Below are positions 1 to 9,326 of a stretch of DNA of 64,000 nt, in pieces. The DNA comes from an uncultured Cohaesibacter sp. GTDB lineage: Bacteria; Pseudomonadota; Alphaproteobacteria; Rhizobiales; Cohaesibacteraceae. The notes under the pieces are model-generated. The model searched no databases. It was not told the DNA's origin and was given only the letters and a program-made list of their open reading frames with translations. Location: contig NZ_OY782507.1 of the NCBI RefSeq assembly GCF_963677725.1, positions 558,001-622,000 on the forward strand, in the 5' to 3' direction. Made by a program: the position numbers and the translations under genes. How positions within the stretch are numbered: position 1 is the stretch's first letter; each line of letters opens with the position of its first letter.

Positions 1-1308
1 CGCGAGGTTGTCTGGGCCAATGCGCCGCATATTGTCTGGCCTTTGCGCTTTGTGCTGCCGCACCACAAGGATCTTCGCCCGGCATGGTTGATCCGCCTTG
101 GCCTGTTTCTCTATGACCATATTGGTGGCCGCAAGGAGCTGCCGGCGACCTCAGATATCGACATGACCAAGGATGAAGTCGGCAAGCCGTTAAAGCCCCT
201 CTTCACCAAGGGTTTTGAATATTCTGATTGCTGGGTCAATGACGCGCGCTTTGTGGTGCTCGCAGCAATGGATGCCCGGGATCGCGGCGCCGATATTCTG
301 GTGCGCGAGAAGGTCATTTCTGCCACCTATGAAGGCACCAGCTGGAAGGTCGTCACCCAAAACCAGTTGACGGGCGAGCAGACTGTGCATCATTCACGCA
401 TGGTCATCAATGCGGCAGGACCGTGGGTCGATCACATTATTAGCGATGCCCTCGGTAAGCCTGACGACAAAAATGTTCGTCTGGTACAGGGCAGCCACAT
501 GATCGTGAAAAAGATGTTCGATCACAAACGCTGTTATATCTTCCAGAACAAGGATGGTCGGATCATTTTCTCCATTCCTTATGAAGAGGATTTCACCCTG
601 ATCGGCACCACTGACCACGACTTCAAGGGCGATCTTGACACGGACCGGGTGGAGGCGACGGAGGAAGAGCTGCTCTATCTCTGCAATGCTGCCAGCGAGT
701 ATTTTGCCAAGCCCGTCACCCGTGATGACGTTGTGTGGAGCTATTCGGGTGTGCGACCGCTCTATGATGACGGCGCTTCGGCTGCACAGGAAGCCACGCG
801 CGACTATGTGCTGCGTCAGAGCAAGGAAGAATGCAACAATTCGATCATTCACATTTTCGGCGGCAAGATCACCACAGCCCGCATGCTGGCGGAATCTGTG
901 CTGAAAAAGATCGAAATGAAGTTGGGGCCAAAAGGCAAGAAATGGACCAAGGTTGCGCCCCTGCCGGGCGGTGACTTCAATGCCAGCGCCTTTGATGATC
1001 TGTTGGCCCGCCTGAAGACCGAGCATAGCTATCTGTCGGACCGTCTGGCCTACCGCCTGATGCGGCTTTACGGCACCAAGGCATGGGACTTGCTCGAAGG
1101 GGTGACCGGCGTGGAAGGCCTCGGTCAGTGCTTTGGCGCGGATCTGTATGAAGCTGAAGTGCGCTATCTGATTGCCAATGAATGGGCAATCACAGCTGAA
1201 GATATCCTGTTCCGCCGGACCAAATGCGGCTTGCATTTCACCGAGGAACAAAAGGCAGCCTTTGCCGCCTATCTGGACAGCTATTGGGCAGAGGCAAAAT
1301 CGGCCTGA
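1..1308 (+). CDS. glpD: Glycerol-3-phosphate dehydrogenase, C-terminal part (5' truncated by window edge)
   Basis: This is an FAD-dependent, membrane-associated enzyme oxidising sn-glycerol 3-phosphate to dihydroxyacetone phosphate and feeding electrons to quinone. The frame is open from base 1 (residues REVVWANAPHIVWPLRF), so the true start lies upstream; the first in-window start codon is an internal TTG at 43. About 435 residues are visible, including the conserved PLRFVLPHH segment, the IGTTD segment and the YSGVRPLYDDG substrate-region motif, followed by the helical C-terminal cap domain. glpK follows 105 bases downstream on the same strand, the expected partner for glycerol catabolism. 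The N-terminal Rossmann motif is outside the window. Confidence 0.95.
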   Translation, partial: REVVWANAPHIVWPLRFVLPHHKDLRPAWLIRLGLFLYDHIGGRKELPATSDIDMTKDEVGKPLKPLFTKGFEYSDCWVNDARFVVLAAMDARDRGADILVREKVISATYEGTSWKVVTQNQLTGEQTVHHSRMVINAAGPWVDHIISDALGKPDDKNVRLVQGSHMIVKKMFDHKRCYIFQNKDGRIIFSIPYEEDFTLIGTTDHDFKGDLDTDRVEATEEELLYLCNAASEYFAKPVTRDDVVWSYSGVRPLYDDGASAAQEATRDYVLRQSKEECNNSIIHIFGGKITTARMLAESVLKKIEMKLGPKGKKWTKVAPLPGGDFNASAFDDLLARLKTEHSYLSDRLAYRLMRLYGTKAWDLLEGVTGVEGLGQCFGADLYEAEVRYLIANEWAITAEDILFRRTKCGLHFTEEQKAAFAAYLDSYWAEAKSA

Positions 1309-1413
1309 CCTCCAATCAGTATAGCAAACGAACAACCGTGTCCCCCTTGCACCCACAAGGGGGACGCCTAAGATCAAGATACCGTAGCATTCGAGGGAAG
1401 AGGCGAATCGCTC

Positions 1414-2907
1414 ATGAAGCATAATTATGTAATGGCCATCGACCAGGGCACGACCTCGTCGCGGGCAATTCTGTTTGACGCCGACTACCGCATTCGGTCT
1501 GTCGCACAGCAGGAATTCACCCAGCATTTCCCCAAATCGGGTTGGGTGGAGCATGATCCGGAGGAAATCTGGGACACGGTGGTGACCGTCTGCCGCGAGG
1601 CGATGGAAAATGCCGGAGCGCATGCATCGGAAATTGCTGCGATCGGGATCACCAACCAGCGTGAAACCACCCTCGTCTGGGACAAACGAACCGGAGAATG
1701 CGTCTACAATGCCATTGTCTGGCAGGACCGCAGAACGTCGGACTATTGCAATAAATTGCGCGACGAAGGCCTCGAAGAGACAGTCACGGAGAAGACCGGG
1801 CTGTTGCTCGACCCATATTTCTCCTCCACCAAAGTGGCCTGGATCATCGACAATGTGGAAGGTGCGCGCGAGAAAGCAGAAGCGGGCCATCTGGCCTTTG
1901 GCACCATCGACAGCTTCCTTTTGTGGCGCCTGACGGGTGGCACTGTCCATGCGACGGATGCGACCAATGCCAGCCGCACTATGCTCTATGACATCCACAA
2001 TGGTCGCTGGAGCAGCACTCTGCGCCAGATTCTCAATCTGCCGCAAGGTTTGGCACGGCCAGAGGTGAAGAATTGCGCTGATGATTTTGGCATCTGCATG
2101 CCAGAGCTTTTTGGCGGCCCGATCCCGATTACCGGCATTGCTGGCGACCAGCAGGCGGCCGCCATCGGTCAGGCTTGCTTTGAGCCGGGCATGATGAAAT
2201 CCACCTATGGCACGGGCTGTTTTGCCTTGCTTAATACCGGTGAAAAGCCGGTGCGGTCCGAGAACCGGCTGCTGACCACCATCGCCTATCAGTTTGACGG
2301 CAAGCCGACTTTCTCGCTAGAAGGCTCGATCTTCATTGCCGGCGCTGCCGTGCAATGGCTACGCGATGGCCTTGGCATTATTGAGAAAGCCAATCAGACC
2401 GGCCCGTTGGCACGCAAGGCGGATGAAAGCCAGCAGGTTTATCTGGTGCCAGCCTTTGTTGGCCTTGGCGCGCCTTATTGGGATGCGGATTGTCGCGGCG
2501 CGATGTTTGGCCTGACACGGGGCACCGGACCGGAAGAGGTTTGTCGCGCAACTTTGGAATCAGTCTGCTATCAGACACGCGATCTGCTGGCTGCAATGCG
2601 CAAGGACTGGGAAGAAGAAAGCGAAACCAAATTGCGCGTGGACGGCGGCATGGTGGCTTCCAACTGGACGATGCAGTTCCTGTCCGACATTCTCAATGCT
2701 GCTGTGGAACGGCCACGCATTCTTGAAACCACGGCCCTTGGCGCGGCCTATCTTGCTGGCTGGAAAGTTGGCTTTTATCCAGAACCGCAAGAGTTCGCCA
2801 AAAGCTGGTCACTTGAAAGCCGGTTTGACCCGCAAATGGATGAAGAGCTCCGCGAGCGCAAATATGCGGGCTGGCAAGACGCCGTATCCCGGACCCTTAG
2901 CCATTGA
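1414..2907 (+). CDS. glpK: Glycerol kinase
   Basis: The cytosolic FGGY-family kinase phosphorylates glycerol to sn-glycerol 3-phosphate, the substrate of GlpD encoded just upstream. The 497-residue length is normal for the family. It begins with the phosphate-binding segment [15 protein letters not shown] (residues 8-22), and carries [10 protein letters not shown], the ITNQRETT motif near residue 80, [13 protein letters not shown] and [11 protein letters not shown] mid-protein, and DGGMVASNW of the second ATPase lobe. A purine-rich GGGAAGAGGCG precedes the ATG. A strong hairpin terminator ends the transcript 25 bases after the stop. Nothing looks abnormal. Confidence 0.97.
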   Translation: MKHNYVMAIDQGTTSSRAILFDADYRIRSVAQQEFTQHFPKSGWVEHDPEEIWDTVVTVCREAMENAGAHASEIAAIGITNQRETTLVWDKRTGECVYNAIVWQDRRTSDYCNKLRDEGLEETVTEKTGLLLDPYFSSTKVAWIIDNVEGAREKAEAGHLAFGTIDSFLLWRLTGGTVHATDATNASRTMLYDIHNGRWSSTLRQILNLPQGLARPEVKNCADDFGICMPELFGGPIPITGIAGDQQAAAIGQACFEPGMMKSTYGTGCFALLNTGEKPVRSENRLLTTIAYQFDGKPTFSLEGSIFIAGAAVQWLRDGLGIIEKANQTGPLARKADESQQVYLVPAFVGLGAPYWDADCRGAMFGLTRGTGPEEVCRATLESVCYQTRDLLAAMRKDWEEESETKLRVDGGMVASNWTMQFLSDILNAAVERPRILETTALGAAYLAGWKVGFYPEPQEFAKSWSLESRFDPQMDEELRERKYAGWQDAVSRTLSH

Positions 2908-2930
2908 CCTCACATTAGACCACGCAAAGA

Positions 2931-2963
2931 AAAAGCCGCTTCCAAACAGAAGCGGCTTTTTTT
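2931..2963 (+). terminator. Rho-independent terminator, bidirectional, between glpK and rpsI
   Basis: A 9-bp perfect stem AAGCCGCTT (2933-2941) / AAGCGGCTT (2950-2958) with an 8-base loop is followed by a T run. A-rich sequence on the 5' side means it can serve the converging rpsI transcript as well. Confidence 0.85.
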
Positions 2964-2989
2964 GATTGTTTGCAGTTCGAAGCGTGCAA

Positions 2990-3472
2990 TTAACGCTTGG
3001 AGAACTGGAAGGAACGACGTGCTTTTGCGCGACCGAATTTCTTACGTTCGACAACACGGGAGTCACGGGTAAGGAACCCACCCTTTTTCAGCACACCGCG
3101 CAGCTCTGGCTCATAGTAGGTCAGCGCTTTGGAGATGCCGTGACGGATCGCACCGGCCTGACCGGACAGACCACCACCGGAAACGGTGCAGATGATGTCG
3201 AACTGGCCTTCACGGTCAGCTGCAATGATTGGCTGCTTGAGAACCATCTGCAGAACAGGGCGACCGAAATAGACGTTATATTCTTTTTTGTTCACGATGA
3301 TCTTGCCAGAGCCTGGCTTGATCCATACGCGAGCAACAGCGTCTTTACGCTTGCCGGTTGCGTATGCACGACCAAGAGCATCGAGCTTCTGAACGTAAAC
3401 TGGTGCGGACTCTTCAGCTTCTACGCCAATAGCGGAGCCGAGTTCTTCAAGAGACTGTACAGAATCGGACAT
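2990..3472 (-). CDS. rpsI: 30S ribosomal protein S9
   Basis: The small-subunit protein contacts P-site tRNA through its C-terminal tail. At 160 residues it has the N-terminal extension usual in alphaproteobacteria (about 30 acidic/polar residues) before the conserved [18 protein letters not shown] core. It ends in the universally conserved basic tail with terminal SKR (RRSFQFSKR). It starts two bases after the rplM stop, so the two genes are co-transcribed as L13-S9, the standard bacterial pair. Confidence 0.98.
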   Translation of the reverse strand: MSDSVQSLEELGSAIGVEAEESAPVYVQKLDALGRAYATGKRKDAVARVWIKPGSGKIIVNKKEYNVYFGRPVLQMVLKQPIIAADREGQFDIICTVSGGGLSGQAGAIRHGISKALTYYEPELRGVLKKGGFLTRDSRVVERKKFGRAKARRSFQFSKR

Positions 3473-3474
3473 TC

Positions 3475-3936
3475 TTAGGCCCTCGCATTCTTGGCATTCA
3501 GGGATTTGACATCCAGTGCCTCAGGGGCCTGGGCTTCATGCGGGTGCGTGGCACCAGCATAGACACGCAGGTTGGACAGCTGAACGCGGGTCAACGGGCC
3601 ACCTGGCATCATGCGTTGAACGGCTTTCTCCAGAACACGCTCAGGGAACTTGCCCTCGATGATCTGACGAGCAGTGCGCTCTTTGATGCCGCCGGGATGA
3701 CCGGTGTGCCAATAGTATTTTTTGTTCTCGTATTTGCGACCAGTCAGTTTGACTTTGTCGGCATTGATTACGATAACATTGTCACCACAATCCATATGTG
3801 GCGTGAAGGTGGCTTTGTGTTTGCCGCGAAGACGCATGGCGATCAACGCTGCCAAACGACCCAGCACCAGACCTTCGGCATCGATGAGAATCCACTTCTT
3901 CTCGATGTTGGAAGGGTTTGCAGAAAAAGTTTTCAT
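3475..3936 (-). CDS. rplM: 50S ribosomal protein L13
   Basis: The large-subunit protein binds 23S rRNA early in assembly. The start is placed at the ATG giving [15 protein letters not shown] (153 residues), because the family begins there; a longer open frame upstream has no family similarity. Conserved landmarks are [38 protein letters not shown] and the [15 protein letters not shown] segment, then [14 protein letters not shown] near the end. It is the first gene of the rplM-rpsI operon with a promoter candidate at 4013-4040. Confidence 0.98.
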   Translation of the reverse strand: MKTFSANPSNIEKKWILIDAEGLVLGRLAALIAMRLRGKHKATFTPHMDCGDNVIVINADKVKLTGRKYENKKYYWHTGHPGGIKERTARQIIEGKFPERVLEKAVQRMMPGGPLTRVQLSNLRVYAGATHPHEAQAPEALDVKSLNAKNARA

Positions 3937-4012
3937 TGCTATTCCGTATCTCGGTGTCACATAGACAACAGGAAACGGCGACCCGATAGAGCCGCCGCAA
4001 TGTCTGGCGCTT

Positions 4013-4040
4013 CTTTTAAACGAGCCCACGACTTTGTCAA
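4013..4040 (-). promoter_or_regulatory. Sigma-70-type promoter candidate for rplM-rpsI
   Basis: Read on the minus strand, a perfect -35 TTGACA (4040-4035) is followed by a 16-base spacer and a -10-like TAAAAG (4018-4013, four of six consensus bases). It lies about 80 bases upstream of the rplM start codon, a distance typical of ribosomal protein leaders. Confidence 0.6.
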
Positions 4041-4136
4041 GCAGTTTCGCTTAAAATAAATCAACAAAAACAACACTCTAATTTTGCGGTATATAATTAC
4101 CACAAAAAATCAGCTTTTCTGCCCTCGTTTTTCAGC

Positions 4137-4586
4137 TCATTGCGGGGGAATGGAATAGGTAGCAGTTGCATGGGCAACCAGATCCTCCTGCCCTTCGGTC
4201 CACATATCGACTTCAACCACCACCAAGCGCTTGCCCATTTTTAGTGTCCGGACATGGGCAAGCATGTCTCCGGGTGCGGGTTTTTTCAGGAAATTGATAT
4301 TGAGACTGGTGGTCACGGCCAGAGCCACCGGACCGAGTTCAGCCAGAATGACCACATAGGCGGCGAAATCTGCTAGCCCCATCATGGTGGGACCGGACAC
4401 GGTGCCGCCGGGGCGCAGGTGACGTTCGTCGGCTTTCAGGCGCAAAACCGCCTCTCGGTTCTTGACCCAGTCGATGAAATAGCAGCGCTTGCCTTGATTG
4501 AGCTGCGGGAATATCTCATCCAGCAGGTTCATAATTTCTTCGCCGGTCATTGTCTGAACCGTATCTTGGCCACCTTTTTGCGACAT
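4137..4586 (-). CDS. PaaI/YdiI-type hotdog-fold thioesterase
   Basis: It is predicted to hydrolyse acyl- or aryl-CoA thioesters in the cytosol. The 149 residues match a single hotdog domain: the helix-loop LRPGGTVSGPTMMGLADFAAYVVIL (about residues 57-81) carries the acidic catalytic Asp of this family, and LNINFLKKPAPGDMLAHVR is the characteristic central strand segment. The start is supported by an excellent Shine-Dalgarno (AGGAGGGGAGCA before ATG). It diverges from an enoyl-CoA hydratase gene at 4799, consistent with acyl-CoA metabolism. The substrate is not predictable. Confidence 0.85.
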   Translation of the reverse strand: MSQKGGQDTVQTMTGEEIMNLLDEIFPQLNQGKRCYFIDWVKNREAVLRLKADERHLRPGGTVSGPTMMGLADFAAYVVILAELGPVALAVTTSLNINFLKKPAPGDMLAHVRTLKMGKRLVVVEVDMWTEGQEDLVAHATATYSIPPQ

Positions 4587-4798
4587 TGCTCCCCTCCTCC
4601 TGTTGACGGTTGATCGCTCCGCGAGTAGTTACTTTAACGTTTTCGTCAATTTGTGACCCGGAAAAGTACGGATTGCAAGCCTTTCTCGCCTTGGATGGTG
4701 TCGTATTATTCGCCCGGCTAACTTGACAGAAAGAAATCAAGGCAGGCAATGTGCCGCTCACCAGATCGCTGTTTTGACAATGCCGGAGGAGAGAAAGC

Positions 4799-5629
4799 AT
4801 GTCTGCGCCAACCCAAGTAGAAGAGGCTCCAGTCGCGGAGGACGCGGTCCTCATCGAGCAAGTTGGTTCGATCCGCCGGTTGATCATGAACCGGCCGAAA
4901 ACGCGCAATGCCTTGTCCGAAGAGATGATGAAGGCTTTGTCCGATGAGATCGAACATGCCAACAATGACAAAAAAACCCATGTCATCGTTCTAGCGGCCA
5001 ATGGGCCGGTTTTCTGCGCCGGTCACAATCTCAAAGAACTGACCGCCCGCCGCACCGACCGCGATGGCGGCCGTCATTATTTCTCCCAGATCATGCGCAC
5101 CTGCGCTGCGCTGATGCAGTCAATCATCAATACACCAAAGATCGTCATTGCCGAAGTGCAAGGCATGGCCACGGCTGCGGGCACTCAGCTGGTCGCCACC
5201 TGCGATTTGGCCATTTGCGTCAATGAAGCCAATTTCTGCACGCCCGGTGTCAATATCGGCCTCTTCTGCTCTACTCCGATGGTGGCGCTTACCCGCGCCG
5301 TGCCACGCAAGCAGGCCATGGAAATGCTGGTGACCGGCGAGCAGATCGATGCCCACACCGCCAAGGCCTATGGTCTGGTCAATCGGGTGGTGCCCAAAGA
5401 CTATTTGCGGCTTGTGGTCGACAAATATGCAATGGAGATTGCGGCCAAAAGCCAGACTGCGCTGAAATTCGGCAAGGAGACCTTCTATCGTCAGGCCGAT
5501 ATGAATGTTGCCGACGCCTACGATCTTGCCTCGCTGGTGATGGCGGAGAATATGATGGCTGGTGATGCCGCCGAAGGCATTGGTGCCTTTCTTGAAAAAC
5601 GCAAAGCCGAATGGCCGGATAGTAAATAA
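4799..5629 (+). CDS. Enoyl-CoA hydratase/isomerase (crotonase) family protein
   Basis: A crotonase-fold enzyme of 276 residues, probably acting on an unsaturated acyl-CoA. The N-terminal beta strand segment [19 protein letters not shown] is typical. The first oxyanion-hole motif is [10 protein letters not shown] (residues about 75-84), and the second-site region is [17 protein letters not shown]. The GHNLKEL variant resembles the ECHDC3-like branch, whose substrate is poorly defined. A GGAGGAGAGAAAGC ribosome-binding site precedes the ATG. The next gene begins one base after the stop, so the two are probably co-translated. Confidence 0.85.
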   Translation: MSAPTQVEEAPVAEDAVLIEQVGSIRRLIMNRPKTRNALSEEMMKALSDEIEHANNDKKTHVIVLAANGPVFCAGHNLKELTARRTDRDGGRHYFSQIMRTCAALMQSIINTPKIVIAEVQGMATAAGTQLVATCDLAICVNEANFCTPGVNIGLFCSTPMVALTRAVPRKQAMEMLVTGEQIDAHTAKAYGLVNRVVPKDYLRLVVDKYAMEIAAKSQTALKFGKETFYRQADMNVADAYDLASLVMAENMMAGDAAEGIGAFLEKRKAEWPDSK

Positions 5630-5630
5630 T

Positions 5631-6044
5631 ATGCAGGATCCACAAGCAGACGCTATCAAGCGCATTCTCAAAGAGAGCAAAGTCATCGCCCTGGTTGGGG
5701 CCAGCGACAAGCCCGAACGTGCCAGCCATCGCGTCATGGGCTATTTGCTCGACAAGGGCTATCGGGTTATCCCGGTCAATCCGGGCAAGGCGGGTGGCGA
5801 GATCCTCGGCCAGACTGTTGTCGCTTCCCTTGCGGACATATCCGAGCCGGTGGATATGGTCGATATCTTCCGCAATTCTGACGCGGCGGGCCGTGTTGTC
5901 GATGAAGCCATCGCAATCAAGGCAAAGTCGGTCTGGATGCAGCTTGGGGTGATCAACGAGGAAGCGGCAGCCAGAGCCGAAGCCGAAGGCCTCACGGTCA
6001 TCATGGATCGCTGTCCAAAGATCGAATATCCGCACTATTTCTGA
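5631..6044 (+). CDS. CoA-binding protein (YccU family)
   Basis: A small cytosolic Rossmann-like protein, homologous to the CoA-binding domain of succinyl-CoA ligases; no catalytic role is established. From the ATG at 5631 it has 137 residues: [23 protein letters not shown] (18-40) is the nucleotide/CoA-binding loop, followed by [10 protein letters not shown], and it ends [13 protein letters not shown], a characteristic end of the family. An upstream in-frame extension lies inside the preceding gene and is not used. It forms a two-gene unit with the crotonase gene, closed by a terminator at 6071. Confidence 0.88.
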   Translation: MQDPQADAIKRILKESKVIALVGASDKPERASHRVMGYLLDKGYRVIPVNPGKAGGEILGQTVVASLADISEPVDMVDIFRNSDAAGRVVDEAIAIKAKSVWMQLGVINEEAAARAEAEGLTVIMDRCPKIEYPHYF

Positions 6045-6070
6045 TCTCGACTTTTATCACGCAATTTGAA

Positions 6071-6101
6071 AAGCCGCAGCGTCCCATGTCTGCGGTTTTT
6101 T
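6071..6101 (+). terminator. Rho-independent terminator after the CoA-binding protein gene
   Basis: Stem CCGCAG (6074-6079) / CTGCGG (6090-6095), extendable by flanking A-T and G-T pairs, is followed by TTTTTTGTT. It lies 27 bases after the stop codon. Confidence 0.75.
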
Positions 6102-6335
6102 GTTGCCACGCGACAGGCGGGTTGAGGTTTATTCTTTCCGTGAAAAGGCGTAGAAATTGGCGCAAGAGAACAAACGCCCATCTTTGCAATCATTTTCGAA
6201 AAGATATTCCAAAATCAGAAATAGCTTCCCACCGGTTGCTGATATACAGTCTTGCGCAGATTTCCATCAAAAACGCGATCCGCGGCGAGGCCAACATTCG
6301 GCCCGCGCGCAGACATTCTTTAGAAGGGGGCTTTC

Positions 6336-7616
6336 ATGAGCGAGGCGAACAATCAGGGCTTTTCCACTTTAGCCATTCACGCAGGTGCGCAGGCTGATCC
6401 GACAACGGGTGCACGCGCCACGCCGATCTATCAGACCACGGCCTACCAGTTTCAGGATGCAGACCATGCGGCTGCGCTTTTTGGTCTGCAGGCATTCGGC
6501 AACATCTATACCCGCATCATGAACCCGACGCAGGCGGTTCTCGAAGAGCGCATTGCAGCACTGGAAGGTGGCACCGCGGCTCTTGCTGTCGCTTCCGGTC
6601 ACTCGGCACAGCTTTTGACTTTCCATTCCATCATGCGTCCGGGCGAGAATTTCATCGCGGCTGACAAGCTCTATGGCGGCTCCATCAACCAGTTCAACCA
6701 CTCCTTCAAGAGCTTTGACTGGCATGTCAAATGGACCGATGCGCTGGATCCTGAAAAAGCTCGTGCACTGATCGATGAGAAAACCAAAGCCATCTATATC
6801 GAGAGCCTCGCCAATCCGGGCGGCGTGATTACCGACATTGAAGGCTTTGCCAAAGTGGCGGCTGACGCCGGTATTCCGCTGATTGTCGACAATACGATGG
6901 CCACTCCTTATCTCTGCAAGCCGATTGAGTTTGGCGCGGATATCGTGTTGCATTCGATGACCAAATTCATTGGCGGTCATGGCAACTCCATGGGCGGCAT
7001 CATTGTCGATGCAGGCAAGTTTGACTGGTCCGCATCGGGCAACTATCCGATTCTGACCGAGCCGCGCCCTGAATATAACGGCGTCAAACTGCATGAAACT
7101 TTCGGCGGCATCGCGTTTGCGATTGCGTGCCGGGTTCTCGGTTTGCGCGATTTGGGCCCTGCTATCTCTCCGTTCAATGCCTTCCAGATCCTGACTGGTG
7201 TGGAGACCCTGCCTTTGCGCATGGAGCGACATTGCGAAAATGCCATGAAAGTTGCCAAATGGCTTGAAGATCATGAGGCCGTGAGTTGGGTTTCTTATCC
7301 GGGTCTGGAATCAAGCCCGCATTATGAGGCCTACAAGAAATATCTGCCAAAGGGCGCCGGTTCGGTCTTTACCTTTGGCCTGAAAGGTGGCCATGAGGCA
7401 GGCGTCAAGCTGATTGCCAATCTCAAGTTGGTCAGCCATGTTGCCAATATCGGCGACACCCGCTCACTGGCGATCCACCCGGCCTCCACCACCCACAGCC
7501 AGCTGACTGACGAGCAAAAAACTGCTGCTGGCGCAGCGCCTGACACGGTGCGTCTGTCGATTGGCATTGAAGATGTTGCGGACATCATCGCCGATCTGGA
7601 ACAGGCCATCGCCTAA
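6336..7616 (+). CDS. metY: O-acetylhomoserine sulfhydrylase (aminocarboxypropyltransferase)
   Basis: The PLP enzyme converts O-acetyl-L-homoserine and sulfide to homocysteine in methionine synthesis. Its 426 residues match the Cys/Met-metabolism PLP family: N-terminal FSTLAIHAGAQADPTTGARATPIYQTTAY, the phosphate-binding ALAVASGHSAQ segment, and the Schiff-base lysine in HSMTKFIGGHGNSMGG (about residues 207-222). The insertion around residues 225-265 is typical of MetY rather than MetB/MetC. The start has a strong AAGGGGG ribosome-binding site. It is monocistronic with its own terminator. Confidence 0.93.
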   Translation: MSEANNQGFSTLAIHAGAQADPTTGARATPIYQTTAYQFQDADHAAALFGLQAFGNIYTRIMNPTQAVLEERIAALEGGTAALAVASGHSAQLLTFHSIMRPGENFIAADKLYGGSINQFNHSFKSFDWHVKWTDALDPEKARALIDEKTKAIYIESLANPGGVITDIEGFAKVAADAGIPLIVDNTMATPYLCKPIEFGADIVLHSMTKFIGGHGNSMGGIIVDAGKFDWSASGNYPILTEPRPEYNGVKLHETFGGIAFAIACRVLGLRDLGPAISPFNAFQILTGVETLPLRMERHCENAMKVAKWLEDHEAVSWVSYPGLESSPHYEAYKKYLPKGAGSVFTFGLKGGHEAGVKLIANLKLVSHVANIGDTRSLAIHPASTTHSQLTDEQKTAAGAAPDTVRLSIGIEDVADIIADLEQAIA

Positions 7617-7652
7617 TTTGGTCGTCTGATCTCGTCGATTGATCGAGAAAAC

Positions 7653-7686
7653 AAAGCCGGGTTCCCATGAGCCCGGCTTTTTTTAT
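7653..7686 (+). terminator. Rho-independent terminator of metY
   Basis: A 9-bp stem AAAGCCGGG (7653-7661) / CCCGGCTTT (7672-7680) is extended inward by two further pairs and followed by a run of seven T. The convergent ctaA gene ends about 75 bases later. Confidence 0.88.
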
Positions 7687-7760
7687 TTGGGTTGAAACTC
7701 AGCCGGGGCGCATCTTTCAACGCGCCCTCTCCTATTTTATAGCCATCAAAGTGCGCACGC

Positions 7761-8858
7761 TCAGAGGCGCTGGTGATTGTCCTTCAAATCGCGGAAGAGA
7801 ATGGTGCTGGATGCCAGCAGCAGGGCTGCGGTTGCCTGATGCAAAAGCCCAAGCCATAACGGCACCACCAAAAGCAAGGTGGTGATGCCGATCACCACCT
7901 GCACCAGCACCAGCCCCGCCAATACAGACGCTGCAATGGTCATCTTGGCCGCATAGGGGTCACGCCAGATGCGCAGCCAGATCAGCGCTACGACCAACAT
8001 GATCAAATATGCCATCATGCGGTGATTGAACTGGATCGTCATGTGATCTTCAAAGGCAGCGAGCCATGGCGGTGAGTAGGCATAAAGCCCTTCAGGGATC
8101 AGGCTTCCATCCATCAGCGGCCAGGTGTTGTAAGTGTGACCGGCATGGGTGCCAGCAACAAGGCCACCTAGGAAAATCTGGAACAACAGCAAGAAAACCA
8201 CCAACCCAAGCGCCCAACTGTGGCGATCGCCACTGACACATTCTGGCACCTGTTGGCGGCTGCGATAGCCACGCGCCACCCAAATAAGCGCAACAAAGAT
8301 GAAGGAGGCGAGCAAGAGATGGGTGGCGAGGCGGTATTGGCTGACATCGACCCGATCCACAAGACCGGAGGCCACCATCCACCAGCCAATTGCACCCTGT
8401 GAGCCGCCAAGGAACAGCAGGACCACCAGTCGCGGTTTGATTTCATCGGACAGGCGTCCGGTCAGCCAGAAAAACAGCATCGGCACAAAGAAAGCCAGAC
8501 CAATGAAACGGCCCAATTGTCTGTGCCCCCATTCCCACCAGAAGATGAATTTGAACTCCTCAAGGCTCATGCCCTTGTTGACCCGTTGATATTCCGGGGT
8601 CTGCCGGTATTTGTCGAATTCCTCGGTCCATTCGGCAACATTGAGCGGCGGGATCGCGCCGTGAATGGGCTTCCATTCGGTGATCGAGAGGCCAGAATCG
8701 GTCAATCGGGTCGCGCCGCCGACAATCACCATCAGGAAAACGAGGCAAGCAACGAAGTAAAGCCAGACACGCACCGCACCTCTGGAAGGTGCGACCTTGT
8801 CCGGCTTGATATCGACATAGCGGCTGGCACGTTCCGCTTCACTGATATGGCCTTCCAT
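7761..8858 (-). CDS. ctaA: Heme A synthase (COX15/CtaA family)
   Basis: An inner-membrane enzyme oxidising heme O to heme A for aa3-type cytochrome oxidase. The start chosen is the ATG at 8858 (MEGHISEAERASRY, 365 residues) because AGGGAGAGAG lies directly before it; a 17-residue longer frame lacks such a site. Eight membrane segments are apparent. Heme-ligand histidines occur in WEWGHRQLGR, THLLLAS, QFNHRMMAY and GLLHQATAA, the pattern of the alphaproteobacterial class. The conserved GGATRLTDSGLSITEWKP follows the first membrane helix. There are no oxidase genes nearby. Confidence 0.95.
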   Translation of the reverse strand: MEGHISEAERASRYVDIKPDKVAPSRGAVRVWLYFVACLVFLMVIVGGATRLTDSGLSITEWKPIHGAIPPLNVAEWTEEFDKYRQTPEYQRVNKGMSLEEFKFIFWWEWGHRQLGRFIGLAFFVPMLFFWLTGRLSDEIKPRLVVLLFLGGSQGAIGWWMVASGLVDRVDVSQYRLATHLLLASFIFVALIWVARGYRSRQQVPECVSGDRHSWALGLVVFLLLFQIFLGGLVAGTHAGHTYNTWPLMDGSLIPEGLYAYSPPWLAAFEDHMTIQFNHRMMAYLIMLVVALIWLRIWRDPYAAKMTIAASVLAGLVLVQVVIGITTLLLVVPLWLGLLHQATAALLLASSTILFRDLKDNHQRL

Positions 8859-9116
8859 CTCTCTCTCCCTATTGGTCTTTCGGTCTTGACGTCCCGACTG
8901 TTTTATCATTGTCGCTCTAATAGGCGAATGCTACTCAGATTGCCCTTGGCAACGTGAAATTTCCACCTCATCAGAGCATGAGGACCTGTTTTTCCCTTTG
9001 CCAGCGCGCCCGACGGTCTTTTTTCTTTTCTAAGCGGTAAAGCTGGTTTAAGACGCAGGACGTAAGCTTTCGTGTCACGATCCTTTCCACTTTTCAACGC
9101 TTTGGCAAGATAGATT

Positions 9117-9317
9117 ATGAACAAACGCACGCGCAAATTTATTGGCATGATCCTGTTGGTGTCCTGGATCATTCTCTATGCCGCTGTCGGCATGACCGTG
9201 GGCGCGGCCGTTGTTGCCAACGCCAGCGGCTGGGTTCAGATCATCTTTTTCATGATTTCCGGTGCGCTGTGGGTTGTGCCGGCCGGCTTGATCATTCGCT
9301 GGATGGAAAAAGACTGA
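9117..9317 (+). CDS. DUF2842 small membrane protein
   Basis: A 66-residue protein with two membrane helices (roughly residues 9-31 and 40-59) and a charged C-terminal RWMEKD. The N-terminus MNKRTRKFIGMILLV and the hairpin architecture match the DUF2842 family of alphaproteobacteria, whose function is unknown. It stands alone between ctaA and the exopolysaccharide locus; the ribosome-binding site is weak. Confidence 0.8.
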   Translation: MNKRTRKFIGMILLVSWIILYAAVGMTVGAAVVANASGWVQIIFFMISGALWVVPAGLIIRWMEKD

Positions 9318-9326
9318 CCAGCAGCC

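Noticed and set aside
394-2046. A 550-codon minus-strand open frame across glpD and glpK
   Set aside because: It is antisense to two clearly identified genes, lacks a ribosome-binding site and has no recognisable domain; it is a codon-bias shadow.
6236-6335. Possible SAM-II-type riboswitch upstream of metY
   Set aside because: A short GC stem and a purine-rich ribosome-binding site are present, but the conserved pseudoknot sequence (GCTAAA next to the ribosome-binding site) is absent.
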